This document shows positions 50,801 to 58,394 of a DNA stretch of 64,000 bases, piece after piece; the stretch's first letter is position 1, and every line of letters starts with the position of its first letter. A program made the translations under genes and the position numbers. The stretch is from Tessaracoccus sp. MC1865 (GTDB lineage Bacteria; Actinomycetota; Actinomycetes; Propionibacteriales; Propionibacteriaceae), in assembly GCF_017815535.1 (NCBI RefSeq), contig NZ_CP072596.1:558001-622000 (forward strand), read 5' to 3'. Under the pieces are notes generated by a model. The model saw only the letters and a program-made list of their open reading frames with translations, was not told the DNA's origin and did no database searches.

Positions 50801-51168
50801 GGAACACCACCTGCGAGAAGTACTCGCAGACCGAACGGTGCCGCACCGAGATCTGGGCCACCGTCGTGATGATCCAGGACGGGAAGTTCGTGCGGAAGAC
50901 CGGATGGGTGTTCAACAACCTGACCTACCTGCCGTACATGACCCGGCAGCAGTGGCAGGGCAACCCTCTCGCGGCCACCAACGAGTGGACGGCGACGGAC
51001 GGCCGCAGCTGGCGCACCGAGTGTGACACCGCCCAGACGGGCGGGAACGGCTGCCGGTCCTACGCCAGGGTGACCGTCTACACGGCGGTCGAGGCGGAGA
51101 AGGGTGGCGGCTGGATCTTCGGCCAGAACAACGAATGGGTGTTCAACAACATCGTGATGTTCCGCTGA
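44851..51168 (+). CDS. Secreted amylase-pullulanase fusion with C-terminal Cys/Trp module
   Basis: Exported protein of 2105 aa that should cut alpha-1,4 and alpha-1,6 bonds of starch or glycogen. Signal peptide, about residues 1-36. X25-type beta-domain [10 protein letters not shown] near 50. First GH13 domain: DIIANHT (about 293), [10 protein letters not shown] (about 427), FMFGEVYD (about 458), GNHDMGR (about 530). Two further X25-type domains near 840 and 940 ([20 protein letters not shown]). Then a pullulanase unit with N-terminal and CBM48-like domains: FNWGYDP (about 1401), DEVYNHT (about 1449), [13 protein letters not shown] (about 1516), YGEGWDF (about 1557), [10 protein letters not shown] (about 1687). 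A Pro/Thr linker (1934-1964) leads to the repeat module. ATG 44851 with AAGGAG. Confidence 0.93.
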   Translation: MSRSASSRLLSGFALTALVCTSGVVTAISPPAPAAAATTAVTLVGDLQSELGCAGDWDPGCAVTGLTDADGDGLWTGDFTVPAGNYEFKIAINNAWDEAYGLDGGNYPLRLAADTAVTVSFEDGSNKVSLGIADLPDGYQESDAALVAAPFRDPGAGNNFYFVMTDRFENGDTGNDACIATGPAADGVLPVDCSGTDRLVTGFDPTDKAFFNGGDIQGLRDRLDYIDGLGMSAIWLTPSFVNRPVQGVGADASAGYHGYWITDFTQIDPHFGTNAELDAFIDEAHARGIKVYFDIIANHTADVIHYAGHEGTNPPYVTKAASPYKDINGAEFDPAAYAPGTAAMPLMHPDERSFPYDPEIPAGMEDAKFPAWLNDPTLYHNRGFDPAWPAGEPARYMDFGDLDDLMTENQIVVDGMTAIYKAWTDLGIDGFRIDTAKHVDFVFWQEFTKSIQDHAKDDFFMFGEVYDADARLLSPYVRNSDMNSVLDFAYQSSALGYAKGFTAQGLSGLFSADDYYTTATSSSSSLPTFLGNHDMGRVGFLLGDSADRQQRSELAHELMFLTRGQPVVYYGDEQGFVGDGGDKDARESMFASQVPSYLDNSLIDGSSAGSGAHFGTDGVLYDDIAGLAALRLAHPALSTGAQTELYAESGAGVYAAARVDRTEKVEYLVAVNNATTPQTVDFATLTPGATYAPLYGATTGVTNVDGSVTLTVPALSAVVYKAGAPVAPAGDAQQIAVTSGAPTDGLVPLMADIADDRWAETSFAYRVAGSSSYTPLGTAETDQPRVFGDFGAHLPGTVLEVRAVSTDASGARVAASTTVVVGTDLGEAAPDAGEIDWSTAVTVPGNHNAAMGCSGDWKPDCAEALLTLDPVSGLYTGTFSLPAGSYEYKVAVGGSWDVNYGVGGVPGGGNSLYTLTEATEVTFFYDPVTHLFFNTAQSPIVTLPGSFNAAAGCPGDWQPECLATLMFPTGDGNYTWSTTSLPAGSYEVKVAHGQSWDENYGVGGVPNAGNYSFTTAANKLVSFAYNIDSHLLEITVEDPPLAGTDQLLGHWIDQQTVAWPATVAAGDPATRTWELWTDADGGLALVDGVVTSSTGTPAVKLGDLTNDAAGLTAAQLEVRGHLRGFLALKLDADRAAVEEALKGDLAVIQRNADGLPEAFTGLQIPGVLDDLYASDARTGELGVTFAAGVASLSLWAPTATDVDLLLFADSTGSGEPTRVPMAEQADGTWTLTGEAGWKNRAYQFDVGVFVPSLDRIERNVVTDPYSIGLTLNSTHSVLVDLDDPAWAPEIWTGNEAPVIDQFVDRTIYELHIRDFSITDETVPEELRGTYEAFALEDSDGVAALTELAEAGMNTVHLLPSFDIATIEEDRTQQVEPVVPDAGPASTEQQAAVTSVADQDAFNWGYDPFHYSTPEGSYASDANQIGGKRTSAFREMVGGLHGMGLQVVLDEVYNHTAQSGQADKSVLDQVVPGYYHRLSLTGSVEKSTCCENVATEHAMAEQLMVDSVVTWARDYHVDGFRFDLMGHHSRANMEAVRTALDELTVETDGVDGSSMYLYGEGWDFGEVAGNARFHQATQGQLDGTGIGAFNDRLRDAVHGGGPFDENKSEFQGFGTGLLTDPNGVSTRSADEQRADLRHRQDLIRLGMAGNLADFSFETSAGTVQKGSELDYNGQPAGYATQPSESVNYVDAHDNETLFDLGVWKLPTDSTMDTRVRMNTLSLATVALGQSPSFWHAGTDLLRSKSMDRDSYNSGDHFNALDWSMQSNNFGVGLPPEEKNGAKWDAMRPLLEDPANTPSPGDIATSRARALELLKLRSTYPLLTLGTAEDIAQKVTFPNAGADQTPGLILMRIDDTVGTDVDGAVDGLLVAFNATPEALSEQVDGMAGVEMALSPVLTDGPDADATLGTTSWTSSTGTLTIPARSVVVLVQDQEQAPSTPPTKPTPPVSAPPTTKPPTTPPGPPAFVRSAPYTLPGLHKGLNGRDWNTTCEKYSQTERCRTEIWATVVMIQDGKFVRKTGWVFNNLTYLPYMTRQQWQGNPLAATNEWTATDGRSWRTECDTAQTGGNGCRSYARVTVYTAVEAEKGGGWIFGQNNEWVFNNIVMFR

Positions 51169-51183
51169 TCCCCGGATAGGCAC

Positions 51184-51216
51184 TGACGCCGGTCGAGCAC
51201 TGCTCGGCCGGCGTCA
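51184..51216. terminator. Terminator after the amylase-pullulanase gene
   Basis: TGACGCCGG (51184-51192) pairs with CCGGCGTCA (51208-51216), and an inner CGAGCA/TGCTCG stem extends it. It is 16 nt after the stop, between two convergent genes. Confidence 0.82.
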
Positions 51217-51230
51217 CTGCGTTGTGGGGG

Positions 51231-51761
51231 TCAGCGAGACATGCTGCGGAGCATGCGGTGCATCGCGACGCCGCCCCAGCTGGGGCCGGCCACGAACTGC
51301 TCGTCCAGGTCGACGAAGCCCCGCCGCGCGTAGAAGCGCCGGGCGCGCTCGTTGCCATTGATCAGCCACAGGTACATCGGGCGGCCGTCGTCCACGTTGC
51401 TGAACAGGGCGTCGGCCAGGCCGGTGCCATGGAAGTCAGAGGAGACGTACAACCGGTCGAGCTGGCGGTTGGCAGGGGCGGGCAGGAGGTCGTTCTCCAC
51501 CTCCCACCTGGCCGGCGCATCCGTGATCGAGGCGATGCCGGCGATCTGGCCGCCCACCCTGGCGACGAGCGCGCGGGCGGAACCGGGGTTGGCGAAACGC
51601 GCCTCCAGTCCGGGCACCCACTCGTCGCGGTAGGCGCGCTGGCGCTCGTCGAAATCGGTAGGCACGGTTCCGGCGTAGGTCGCGGCCTGCTGCGCGACGA
51701 GGAAATCGAACCAGCCCTCAGCATCGTTGGGTGTGGGCGTGGTCAACACGGGTACGGGCAC
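51231..51761 (-). CDS. GNAT-family N-acetyltransferase
   Basis: Acetyltransferase of 176 aa. ARVGGQIAGIASITD (motif D/A start), RQLDRLYVSSDFHGTGLADALFSNV (acetyl-CoA loop motif A; the Q/RxxGxG/A pattern is partly degenerate), and LWLINGNERARRFYARRGFVDLDEQFV (motif B, typical ending). Substrate unknown. Confidence 0.86.
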   Translation of the reverse strand: MPVPVLTTPTPNDAEGWFDFLVAQQAATYAGTVPTDFDERQRAYRDEWVPGLEARFANPGSARALVARVGGQIAGIASITDAPARWEVENDLLPAPANRQLDRLYVSSDFHGTGLADALFSNVDDGRPMYLWLINGNERARRFYARRGFVDLDEQFVAGPSWGGVAMHRMLRSMSR

Positions 51762-51809
51762 GCGGTCATGTTATCGCTAACAGGCGTGCAAACCTGGCAA
51801 GCTGTGAAC

Positions 51810-52517
51810 ATGAGCCTGCTGGAGGTCATCGCACTGCACGCCGCCGACGCCGAGCGCGCCGAAGCCGGCGGCGCAGACCGCGTGGAACTTGTCGGCACCA
51901 TGGACGACGACGGCCTCTCCCCGGAGCCCCGCACTGTCGACAAGGTGCGCCGCGCCACCACCATCCATCTCCGTCCGATGGTCCGCCTGAGGCCGGGCTT
52001 CGGCACGGACGGGGGAGAAGCCACACGGCTCAAGGGACTGATCTCCGCCTACCGCGACGCCGGGGCCGACGGGGTGGTGCTCGGCTTCCTGAACGGCGCG
52101 AACCGGGTGGACCGCGAGGTGGTCTCGGAGCTCGTCGGCGACGGCTCGCTGCCCTGGACGTTCCACCGCGCCATCGACCACTGCCTCGATGCGGCCAAGG
52201 CCTGGCAGGACGTGCGCACCCTGCCGGGCCTCACACACGTGCTGACAGCCGGTTCCGTGCGCGGCGTCGAGCAGGGCCTTGACGACCTCATCCGCCGCGC
52301 GAAGGCGGACGAGGAGGTGGCCCGCCTCATCATGGCCGGGGGCGGCCTCAAGCCTGAGCACGTGCCGTGGCTGGTCCGGGCGGGCGTGCGCGCCTTCCAC
52401 ATCGGGTCACCGGCGCGCCCGGGCGGCTCCTTCAAGGCCTATGTCGACACCGAACTGGTGGAGAGCTGGCGCGACCTCATCGACACCGAGGTGGCTCATG
52501 TCCGCAAGCCCCACTGA
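51810..52517 (+). CDS. cutC: CutC family protein
   Basis: TIM-barrel protein of 235 aa. LLEVIALHAADAERAEAGGADRVELV, HLRPMVRLRPGFG, DGVVLGFLNGANRVD, WTFHRAIDHCLDAAKAWQDV, HVLTAGS and IMAGGGLKPEHVPWL match the CutC family, historically linked to copper tolerance though its biochemical function is not settled. No clear ribosome site is visible before ATG 51810; GTG 51804 is an alternative. The 3' end overlaps the Nudix gene by 20 nt. Confidence 0.87.
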   Translation: MSLLEVIALHAADAERAEAGGADRVELVGTMDDDGLSPEPRTVDKVRRATTIHLRPMVRLRPGFGTDGGEATRLKGLISAYRDAGADGVVLGFLNGANRVDREVVSELVGDGSLPWTFHRAIDHCLDAAKAWQDVRTLPGLTHVLTAGSVRGVEQGLDDLIRRAKADEEVARLIMAGGGLKPEHVPWLVRAGVRAFHIGSPARPGGSFKAYVDTELVESWRDLIDTEVAHVRKPH

Positions 52518-53019
52518 ACGCCGCATCAACCGTCGCAGCGGCGCCCGGGTGATCGTGCTGTCAGCACCGGAAGGGGCGCAGCCGCAGGTCCTCCTGCAGG
52601 GCGACACGGACCCGGGCATTCCCGGCTCCAGGTTCTGGCAGACGCCCGGTGGCGGCATCGACGACGGCGAGTCGCCCCGCCAGGCGGCCGCGCGCGAGTT
52701 GTTCGAGGAGACCGGGCTCACCGTCGACCCCGAGGAGCTGGGCCCGCCTGTTGCCACCCGTACCGTCACGCACGGCTACTCGGACCGCGTCCTCATCCAG
52801 CACGAGACCTACTACCGGCTGCACGTGCCACTGTTCGACCCGGTGCATGCGGCCTTGAGCGAGGCGGAGGCGAGGCGGCGGGTCGAGACGCGGTGGTTCC
52901 CGCTCAGTGCGCTGCCTGGCGCCGTCTGGCCGGCGGAACTGCCGCTGCTCGCGGTGCACGACGGTGAGGCGCTCGACCTCGGCGAGGTCGAGGAATCCAC
53001 GGTGCCGGCAGGGAACTGA
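52498..53019 (+). CDS. Nudix hydrolase
   Basis: Nudix protein of 173 aa with a complete Nudix box: GGGIDDGESPRQAAARELFEETGL (GX5EX7REUXEEXGU). A substrate-specific region follows (HGYSDRVLIQHETYYRLHVP). The nucleoside-diphosphate-linked substrate is not predictable. The ATG lies within the cutC 3' end. Confidence 0.9.
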   Translation: MSASPTERRINRRSGARVIVLSAPEGAQPQVLLQGDTDPGIPGSRFWQTPGGGIDDGESPRQAAARELFEETGLTVDPEELGPPVATRTVTHGYSDRVLIQHETYYRLHVPLFDPVHAALSEAEARRRVETRWFPLSALPGAVWPAELPLLAVHDGEALDLGEVEESTVPAGN

Positions 53020-53025
53020 AGGGAC

Positions 53026-53787
53026 TCAGCGTCCCCTGAGCGAAGACAGCATGAAGCCGATGCTGCACCCCAGCGCGATGAAGCCCCACAGCGTGGTGAA
53101 CATGGGCGACGGCTGCCCGGCGAGGTACCACTGCACCAGCAGCCCTGACGCGCCGACGCTGGTGGCGACGTAGCCCAGAGCCTTGGTCAGCGGCTTGGTG
53201 CGGAGGCCGATCACGCCGGCCGCCAGCAGCATGAACGCTGACGTGTTGCTGACCAGGAACCCCACGAAGCAGAGCACGGAGGCGACCCTGGCCAGGGCCC
53301 GGTGGCTCTCCGTCACCGGCACGGGGGTGCCGACCACGGGCGGGAGCGCCACCGACGGCGGGGGAGCCCACGGACCGGTGGGTACGGAGGGAACTGTGGG
53401 CGGCGGGTAGGCCGTCGCCGGCCCGGGCGGGTCGAGCGGCTGCCCGGTGGGAGGCGGGGGTGCCGTGTCGAGCGCGGACTGAGCCGTCGTCGGGAACGGC
53501 GAGAGCGGGTTGCGCGGGCCTGCCGGGGGGACGCCCGGATCTGCCGTCATGAGCGAGCTGTACACCGTGAACGCATCCCTCGGGTCACGCACGCTCGAGG
53601 GGCGGTCGCCGATGAGGTGAAGCGGCTGCTGCGGCGGTAGCGGGTCGAAGCCGGTGGGGTGGCCGACCGGGCCCGGGGTCTGCGCCCGGTACGGCTCGCC
53701 GGACGAGAGGGGGCCGACCACCGGGGTCGCGAACCCGTCCGGTCTCTCCACGGGCGCGTAGGCCGCGCCGTCCTTCCACGTCGCCAT
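53026..53787 (-). CDS. Pro-rich protein with C-terminal membrane domain
   Basis: Protein of 253 aa. The N-terminal 150 residues are Pro/Gly/Ala-rich and unstructured (for example PPPPTGQPLDPPGP). Four membrane spans follow (VASVLCFVGFLVSNTSAFMLLAAGVIGL, TKALGYVATSVGASGLLVQWYLAG, TLWGFIALGCSIGFMLSSL). Similar layouts are seen in actinobacterial DUF4190-like envelope proteins; I cannot assign a function. The start at ATG 53787 gives a clean N-terminus MATWKDGAAYAP. Confidence 0.7.
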   Translation of the reverse strand: MATWKDGAAYAPVERPDGFATPVVGPLSSGEPYRAQTPGPVGHPTGFDPLPPQQPLHLIGDRPSSVRDPRDAFTVYSSLMTADPGVPPAGPRNPLSPFPTTAQSALDTAPPPPTGQPLDPPGPATAYPPPTVPSVPTGPWAPPPSVALPPVVGTPVPVTESHRALARVASVLCFVGFLVSNTSAFMLLAAGVIGLRTKPLTKALGYVATSVGASGLLVQWYLAGQPSPMFTTLWGFIALGCSIGFMLSSLRGR

Positions 53788-53892
53788 GGATCCATCGTAA
53801 TGGCCCTGCGGCAACAGGGTCGGAAGGTCATGTGGGGCAAACGTACGGACAAACCTGTTCCAGGTACCTTGGTGCGCACATTTCCTGTTCAC

Positions 53893-53922
53893 TTCACGGG
53901 GTAAATGAGCAGGATATGCTCA
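53893..53922 (+). promoter_or_regulatory. Putative nagB promoter and operator
   Basis: TTCACG (53893-53898), 16-bp spacer, TATGCT (53915-53920). A perfect inverted repeat TGAGCA-N5-TGCTCA (53906-53922) overlaps the -10. A second palindrome ACCTG-TTC-CAGGT (53853-53865) lies upstream. Confidence 0.45.
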
Positions 53923-54003
53923 GGTCACGTTGCGCACAATAAGGTGGCGGGATGCAAAGCCGGACATTTCGGCAATCAGATTCGTGAAGATTCGGGAAAA
54001 ACC

Positions 54004-54789
54004 ATGCAAGTTATCATCGTCGAGAACGCTGACCAGGTGGGTCAGGTGGCCGCGGACAAGGTGATCGAGAACCTGGAGGGCATCGCAACTCCGGTCCTGG
54101 GCCTCGCCACGGGCAGCTCCCCGCTGTCGCTGTACGCCGAGCTGTCGCGCCGCTCCACCGAGGGCATCATCGATTTCTCGCACGGCCTCGGCTTCGCTCT
54201 CGACGAGTACGTGGGCATCGACCCGGCGCACCCGGAGAGCTACCGCAACGTGATCCACCGCACCGTCGTCGAGCCGCTCGGGATGGATCCGGACCGCGTG
54301 CGCGTGCCCAACGGTTTCGCTGACGATCTGGAGGCCGCCGCTGACGAATACGACGAGGCCATCGAGGCCGCCGGCGGCGTCGACGTGCAGATCCTTGGCA
54401 TCGGCTCCAACGGGCACATCGGCTTCAACGAGCCCTTCTCGTCCTTCTCCTCGCGCACCCACGTCGAGATCCTCACCGCACAGACCCGCGAGGACAACGC
54501 GCGCTTCTTCAACTCCATCGACGAGGTCCCCACGCACTGCATGACGCAGGGTCTCGGCACCATCATGGACTCCCGCGTCGCCGTCCTGGTGGCCACCGGT
54601 GAGCACAAGGCGGACGCCGTCGCAGCCATGGTCGAGGGGCCCGTCGCCAACGTGATGCCGGCCTCCATCCTGCAGTTCCACCCGAACTGCATCGTGATCG
54701 TCGACGAGGCCGCCGCCTCCAAGCTCGAATACGCTGCGCAGTTCAAGGCCGAGTACGCGCTGAAGCAGCAGCTCACGGGCAAGGCCTGA
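54004..54789 (+). CDS. nagB: Glucosamine-6-phosphate deaminase
   Basis: Enzyme of 261 aa converting GlcN-6-P to fructose-6-P and ammonia. VLGLATGSSPLSLYAEL, FALDEYVGIDPAHPESYRNVI (catalytic Asp), LGIGSNGHIGFNEP (His of the ring-opening pair), and ILTAQTREDNARFF are intact. The length is normal, near 266. It is monocistronic with a 216-nt regulatory gap upstream. It funnels amino sugars into glycolysis. Confidence 0.95.
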   Translation: MQVIIVENADQVGQVAADKVIENLEGIATPVLGLATGSSPLSLYAELSRRSTEGIIDFSHGLGFALDEYVGIDPAHPESYRNVIHRTVVEPLGMDPDRVRVPNGFADDLEAAADEYDEAIEAAGGVDVQILGIGSNGHIGFNEPFSSFSSRTHVEILTAQTREDNARFFNSIDEVPTHCMTQGLGTIMDSRVAVLVATGEHKADAVAAMVEGPVANVMPASILQFHPNCIVIVDEAAASKLEYAAQFKAEYALKQQLTGKA

Positions 54790-54803
54790 CCCGCCCGGCC
54801 CCC

Positions 54804-54833
54804 GTCGCTTGGGCAGCCAGCTGCCCAAACGAC
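54804..54833 (+). terminator. nagB terminator
   Basis: Stem GTCG-x-TTGGGCAG (54804-54816) with CTGCCCAA-x-CGAC (54821-54833), one mismatch, CCAG loop. The -10 of the next gene starts in the following base. Confidence 0.78.
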
Positions 54834-54839
54834 TAGACT
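54834..54839 (+). promoter_or_regulatory. TAGACT -10 element of the cold-shock gene
   Basis: TAGACT directly after the nagB terminator. The 5' untranslated region would be about 35 nt, so this is not a leaderless case. Confidence 0.45.
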
Positions 54840-54877
54840 GTGCCGTCACTGGATTTTCTCTGAGAAGTGGGGGCGAC

Positions 54878-55261
54878 GTGCCAACCGGTAAAGTGCGATT
54901 CTTCGACGCTGAGAAGGGCTTTGGGTTCATCACCAAAGACGGCGGTGGCGATGTCTACGTGCGCTCCAACGCGCTCCCCGACGGGGTCACCTCCCTCAAG
55001 CCCGGGCAGCGCGTCGAGTTCGGCGTGATCGAGGGCCGCCGGGGCGAGCAGGCGCTCAGCCTCCACGTGCTGGAGACCCCGCCGTCGCTGTCCAAGGCCC
55101 AGCGCAAGAACCCCGAACAGTTGACGATCATCGTCGAGGACCTGATCAAGATGCTCGACACCATCGGCAACGACTACCGCCATCAACGCCACCCAGACAG
55201 CAAGCATGCCTCCAAGGTCGCTTCGCTGCTGCGCCGCGTCGCCGACGAACTGGAGCTGTAA
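54878..55261 (+). CDS. Cold-shock protein with C-terminal extension
   Basis: Nucleic-acid-binding protein of 127 aa. The N-terminal cold-shock domain (residues 1-65) begins VPTGKVRFFDAEKGFGFITKDGGGDVYVRSNALPDG. RNP1 KGFGFIT is conserved, while RNP2 is VYVRS instead of VFVHxS. A helical extension of about 60 residues follows (NPEQLTIIVEDLIKMLDTIGNDYRHQRHPDSKHASKVASLLRRVADEL), as in mycobacterial CspB-type proteins. GTG start. It is immediately followed by the DUF3027 gene. Confidence 0.88.
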   Translation: MPTGKVRFFDAEKGFGFITKDGGGDVYVRSNALPDGVTSLKPGQRVEFGVIEGRRGEQALSLHVLETPPSLSKAQRKNPEQLTIIVEDLIKMLDTIGNDYRHQRHPDSKHASKVASLLRRVADELEL

Positions 55262-56035
55262 ATGGCAAAACCCTTCAAGCTGGATGCCGTCACCGCCGAG
55301 GCCGTCGACCTCGCCCGCGAAGCCGCCGTCGAAGAGGGCGGCGACGAGGCAGTCGGCGCCCACCTGGGTGTCGTCGCTGAAGAGGGCGACCGCATCGTCA
55401 CCCACTCCTTCGAGTGCCTCCTGACGGGCTACGCCGACTGGCGTTGGGCCGTGACGCTGGTGCGCGCCTCGCGTTCCAAGGTGGTCACGGTCAACGAGGT
55501 CGTGCTGCTGCCGCAGCCGGCCGCACTCCTCGCGCCTGACTGGGTGCCGTGGGAGGAACGGATCGGCGCCGGCGACATCTCGCCGGGCATGCTCATGGCC
55601 ACGCCGGACAACGACCCGCGTCTGGAGCCCGGCTTCGCCGCCACAGACCTGCCGGCTGACGCGGACCCGTCGGAATGGGTTCAGCTGCGCACCACCGTCG
55701 CCGAACTGGGCCTCGGTCGCCAGCGGGTGCTGAGCCGCGTCGGTCGCGACGAGGCCGTCGAGCGCTGGTGCCGCGGTGAGGCCGGCCCGCACAACGAGAT
55801 GTCGCGCGAGGCCCCCGCCAACTGCGCCACGTGCGCCTACTTCGTGCCCCTCCGTGGCTCGCTGGGCGTCATCTTCGGCGCCTGCACCAACGAATATTCG
55901 CCGTCCGACGGACACGTCGTGTCGCTGGACCACGGCTGTGGCGGGCACTCCGACGTCGTGGCCGAGCAGCGCCCCAAGGAACTGCCGGCTCCCGCGTTCG
56001 ACACGGTGAATGTCGAGGAGAGCCTCTTCGACTGA
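55262..56035 (+). CDS. DUF3027 protein
   Basis: Protein of 257 aa. YADWRWAVTLVRASRSKVVTVNEVVLLPQPAALLAPDWVPWEERI is the DUF3027 signature. APANCATCAYFVPLRGSLGVIFGACTNEYSPSDGHVVSLDHGCGGHS carries four cysteines and two histidines suited to zinc or iron binding. Conserved in actinobacteria; function unknown. The ATG directly abuts the cold-shock stop, so the two are co-translated. Confidence 0.9.
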   Translation: MAKPFKLDAVTAEAVDLAREAAVEEGGDEAVGAHLGVVAEEGDRIVTHSFECLLTGYADWRWAVTLVRASRSKVVTVNEVVLLPQPAALLAPDWVPWEERIGAGDISPGMLMATPDNDPRLEPGFAATDLPADADPSEWVQLRTTVAELGLGRQRVLSRVGRDEAVERWCRGEAGPHNEMSREAPANCATCAYFVPLRGSLGVIFGACTNEYSPSDGHVVSLDHGCGGHSDVVAEQRPKELPAPAFDTVNVEESLFD

Positions 56036-56042
56036 GACTGGT

Positions 56043-56080
56043 AAGCCCGCGGGTCCGACGCTGGTCGGGCCCGCGGGCTT
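56043..56080. terminator. Terminator between DUF3027 and LpqH-like genes
   Basis: AAGCCCGCGGG (56043-56053) pairs with CCCGCGGGCTT (56070-56080). An inner CCGAC/GTCGG stem extends it. Followed by TTTG; shared by convergent genes. Confidence 0.9.
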
Positions 56081-56101
56081 TGTGTTGCCTGCCGGTGGGG
56101 C

Positions 56102-56626
56102 TCAGGCCGGGCAGCTGGCCTTGACGACGAAGTTGACCGGGTCCTGGCCGGTGACGGCCGGGTCCATCAGGTCGTAGAACGGGCCGCTGCCCACGACGGT
56201 GAACCAGTCGCCGTCCCAGGTGATGGTGGCGCTGCCCAGGTCCCGTGCGGTGTCCATGTCGACGAGCTTGCCGTCATCGAACACGACGCTGGCGCTCACC
56301 ACCGTCTGCTTGTCGCCGGTGGTGGTGACGGCGACCTTCGCGCCACCCTCGTTGCTCCCGCTCATGGACCAGTTGTCGTTGACCTGGGTGCAGCCCACCT
56401 TGGTGATGGCCTCTTCGGTGTCGCCGAGGCGCACGGCGGCACCGCCCTGGGGGGCTGCGGTGGTGATCTCCGTGGGAAGGGCCTGACCGGCAGGGACGTC
56501 GGCGTTGGCTTCTCCGGTGCCCTGCCCGACGGGTGAGGGGGCGCCACCGGCGCCTCCGGTGCACCCGGAGAGCAGCAGCGCCAGCACGGCGGGTCCTGCG
56601 AGGAGGGATGCCTTCACACGATTCAT
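56102..56626 (-). CDS. LpqH-like (19-kDa antigen family) lipoprotein
   Basis: Lipoprotein of 174 aa. The signal MNRVKASLLAGPAVLALLLSGC has lipidated Cys at residue 22. A Gly/Pro/Ala linker follows, then the family region ITKVGCTQVNDNWSMSGSNEGGAKVAVTTTGDKQTVVSASVVF with the paired cysteine at the C-terminus (VVKASCPA). The mycobacterial LpqH (Lipoprotein_21) family has this layout. Surface role unknown. Confidence 0.82.
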   Translation of the reverse strand: MNRVKASLLAGPAVLALLLSGCTGGAGGAPSPVGQGTGEANADVPAGQALPTEITTAAPQGGAAVRLGDTEEAITKVGCTQVNDNWSMSGSNEGGAKVAVTTTGDKQTVVSASVVFDDGKLVDMDTARDLGSATITWDGDWFTVVGSGPFYDLMDPAVTGQDPVNFVVKASCPA

Positions 56627-56741
56627 AGAACGCCCTTTCTGACTTCGGCCAGCTTAGGCCAGGAGGGGAAATGGACCCAGGCCTGACGCGGGTCGCGCAT
56701 CGTGGACGCGCACCTGGTGAGCGTTCGCGGTGCGGAGGCAA

Positions 56742-56747
56742 TAGGAT
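56742..56747 (+). promoter_or_regulatory. TAGGAT -10 element for leaderless permease mRNA
   Basis: TAGGAT ends 8 nt before the GTG at 56756. Confidence 0.5.
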
Positions 56748-56755
56748 GGTCGTCC

Positions 56756-58300
56756 GTGGTTACGAACTCCCCCAAGGCAGCAAAGCTGCACCCAGAGACC
56801 GCGCGCGGCACCGCGTCCGGCCTCGATCGTTTCTTCGAGATCACCAAGCGCCGCTCGTCCGTCGGGCGAGAGATCCGCGGTGGCCTCGTCACGTTCTTCG
56901 CAATGGCCTACATCATTGCGCTGAACCCCCTCATCATCGGTACAGCTGCAGACAAGAACGGCAACCTGATCTCAGGCGCGCCCATGTACAGCGACGCCGC
57001 CCGGACCATCGTCGATGAGGCCGCCGTCGGCGCGTCGATCGGCATGGTGGCAGCGGCCACCGCGCTCATCGCGGGACTGCTGACCCTGGCGATGGGCCTG
57101 ATCGGGCGCTTCCCGATGGGTCTCGCCGCCGGCCTCGGCCTCAACGCCCTGGTGGCCTACGTGCTCGCGCCGCAGATGACCTGGCCCCAGGCCATGGGCC
57201 TCGTGGTGTGGGAGGGCATCCTCATCTTCATCCTGGTGCTGACCGGGTTCCGGACGGCCGTGTTCAAGGCCATCCCGAAGACGCTGCGCACCGCCATCTC
57301 GGTGGGTATCGGTCTGTTCATCGCCTTCGTCGGCCTCGTCAACGCCGGCGTGGTCCGCCGGGGAGCGGGCACGCCCGTCGAGCTCGGTGTCGGCGGCACC
57401 CTGCAGGGCTGGCCCATCGGCGTGTTCTTCTTCGGAATGCTGATCCTGATCGCCCTGTACGTGCTGAAGGTCAAGGGCGCCATGCTGATCTCCATCGTCA
57501 GCGCCACCGTGCTGGGCATCATCATCGAGGCCGTCACGAAGGTCGGCGCCCAGTCGCCCGACGGCAGCAACGCCTACGGTTGGGCGCTCAACGTCCCGGC
57601 GCTGCAGAACTTCACGCTGCCCGATCTGGGCCTCATCGGCCGCATCGACATGTTCGGCGCGTTCTTCCCGGACGGCGAGTTCTCGCTGGCCAACTTCGTC
57701 GCGCTCCTGGTGCTGGTGTTCTCGCTGCTGCTGGCCGACTTCTTCGACACCATGGGCACCGTCGTGGCCGTGGGTTCTGAGGGTGGCCTGCTCGACAAGG
57801 ACGGCATGCCGCCGCGCACCACCGAGATCCTGCTCGTCGACTCCGTCGGCGCCATGGCCGGTGGCCTTGGCTCGGTGTCGTCGAACACCTGCTACGTCGA
57901 GTCGACCGCGGGCGTGGGTGAAGGTGCCCGCACGGGCCTCGCGTCGGTCGTCACCGGCCTCGCGTTCATCGCGGCGATCTTCCTCGCCCCGCTGATCAAC
58001 CTGGTGCCGTCCGAGGCCGCCGCCCCCGTGCTGGTGTTCGTCGGCTTCCTGATGATCTCGCAGGTCGTGGACGTCGACTGGACGCGCCCCGAGGTGGGTA
58101 TCCCCGCCTTCCTGACGATCATCCTGATGCCGTTCGCCTACTCCATCACGGTGGGTATCGGCGCCGGCATGGTGGCGCACGTGTTCATCAAGCTGGTCAA
58201 GGGTGAGGCCAGGAAGATCCACCCCCTGATGTACGTGGTGGCGGCGCTGTTCGTCATCTACTTCATCCAGGGCGCGCTGATCGGCTGGCTCATCGGCTGA
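56756..58300 (+). CDS. NCS2 purine permease, AzgA type
   Basis: Transporter of about 514 aa with 12-14 spans. RGGLVTFFAMAYIIALNPLIIG, MGLAAGLGLNALVAYVLAP (Gly-rich conserved loop), LLLADFFDTMGTVVAVGSEGGLLDKDG (family motif DxxDxxGT) and VSSNTCYVESTAGVGEGARTGLASVV (AzgA hallmark) identify a hypoxanthine/adenine/guanine H+ symporter. GTG 56756 is preferred over the ATG at 56702 because TAGGAT precedes it by 8 nt and the upstream stretch is not family-like. Confidence 0.9.
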   Translation: MVTNSPKAAKLHPETARGTASGLDRFFEITKRRSSVGREIRGGLVTFFAMAYIIALNPLIIGTAADKNGNLISGAPMYSDAARTIVDEAAVGASIGMVAAATALIAGLLTLAMGLIGRFPMGLAAGLGLNALVAYVLAPQMTWPQAMGLVVWEGILIFILVLTGFRTAVFKAIPKTLRTAISVGIGLFIAFVGLVNAGVVRRGAGTPVELGVGGTLQGWPIGVFFFGMLILIALYVLKVKGAMLISIVSATVLGIIIEAVTKVGAQSPDGSNAYGWALNVPALQNFTLPDLGLIGRIDMFGAFFPDGEFSLANFVALLVLVFSLLLADFFDTMGTVVAVGSEGGLLDKDGMPPRTTEILLVDSVGAMAGGLGSVSSNTCYVESTAGVGEGARTGLASVVTGLAFIAAIFLAPLINLVPSEAAAPVLVFVGFLMISQVVDVDWTRPEVGIPAFLTIILMPFAYSITVGIGAGMVAHVFIKLVKGEARKIHPLMYVVAALFVIYFIQGALIGWLIG

Positions 58301-58316
58301 TCTGCCGGACCACAAC

Positions 58317-58342
58317 GGGCCGGGCGGTATTCCGCCCGGCCC
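58317..58342 (+). terminator. Terminator of the AzgA permease gene
   Basis: Perfect 11-bp stem (58317-58327 with 58332-58342), TATT loop, 16 nt after the stop. Confidence 0.9.
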
Positions 58343-58394
58343 ATCGTCGTCCCGCCCGATGAGGCACTCTGGAGGAGAGCGACGAGGAGGGACG

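Noticed and set aside
48604..51183. Second long minus-strand frame (859 codons) opposite the same gene
   Set aside because: Low-complexity composition, no motif, and the plus-strand frame has full catalytic motifs.
53872..53940. DasR/NagR-type site before nagB
   Set aside because: The consensus ACTGGTCTAGACCAGT is not present; the palindromes found differ, so no named regulator is assigned.
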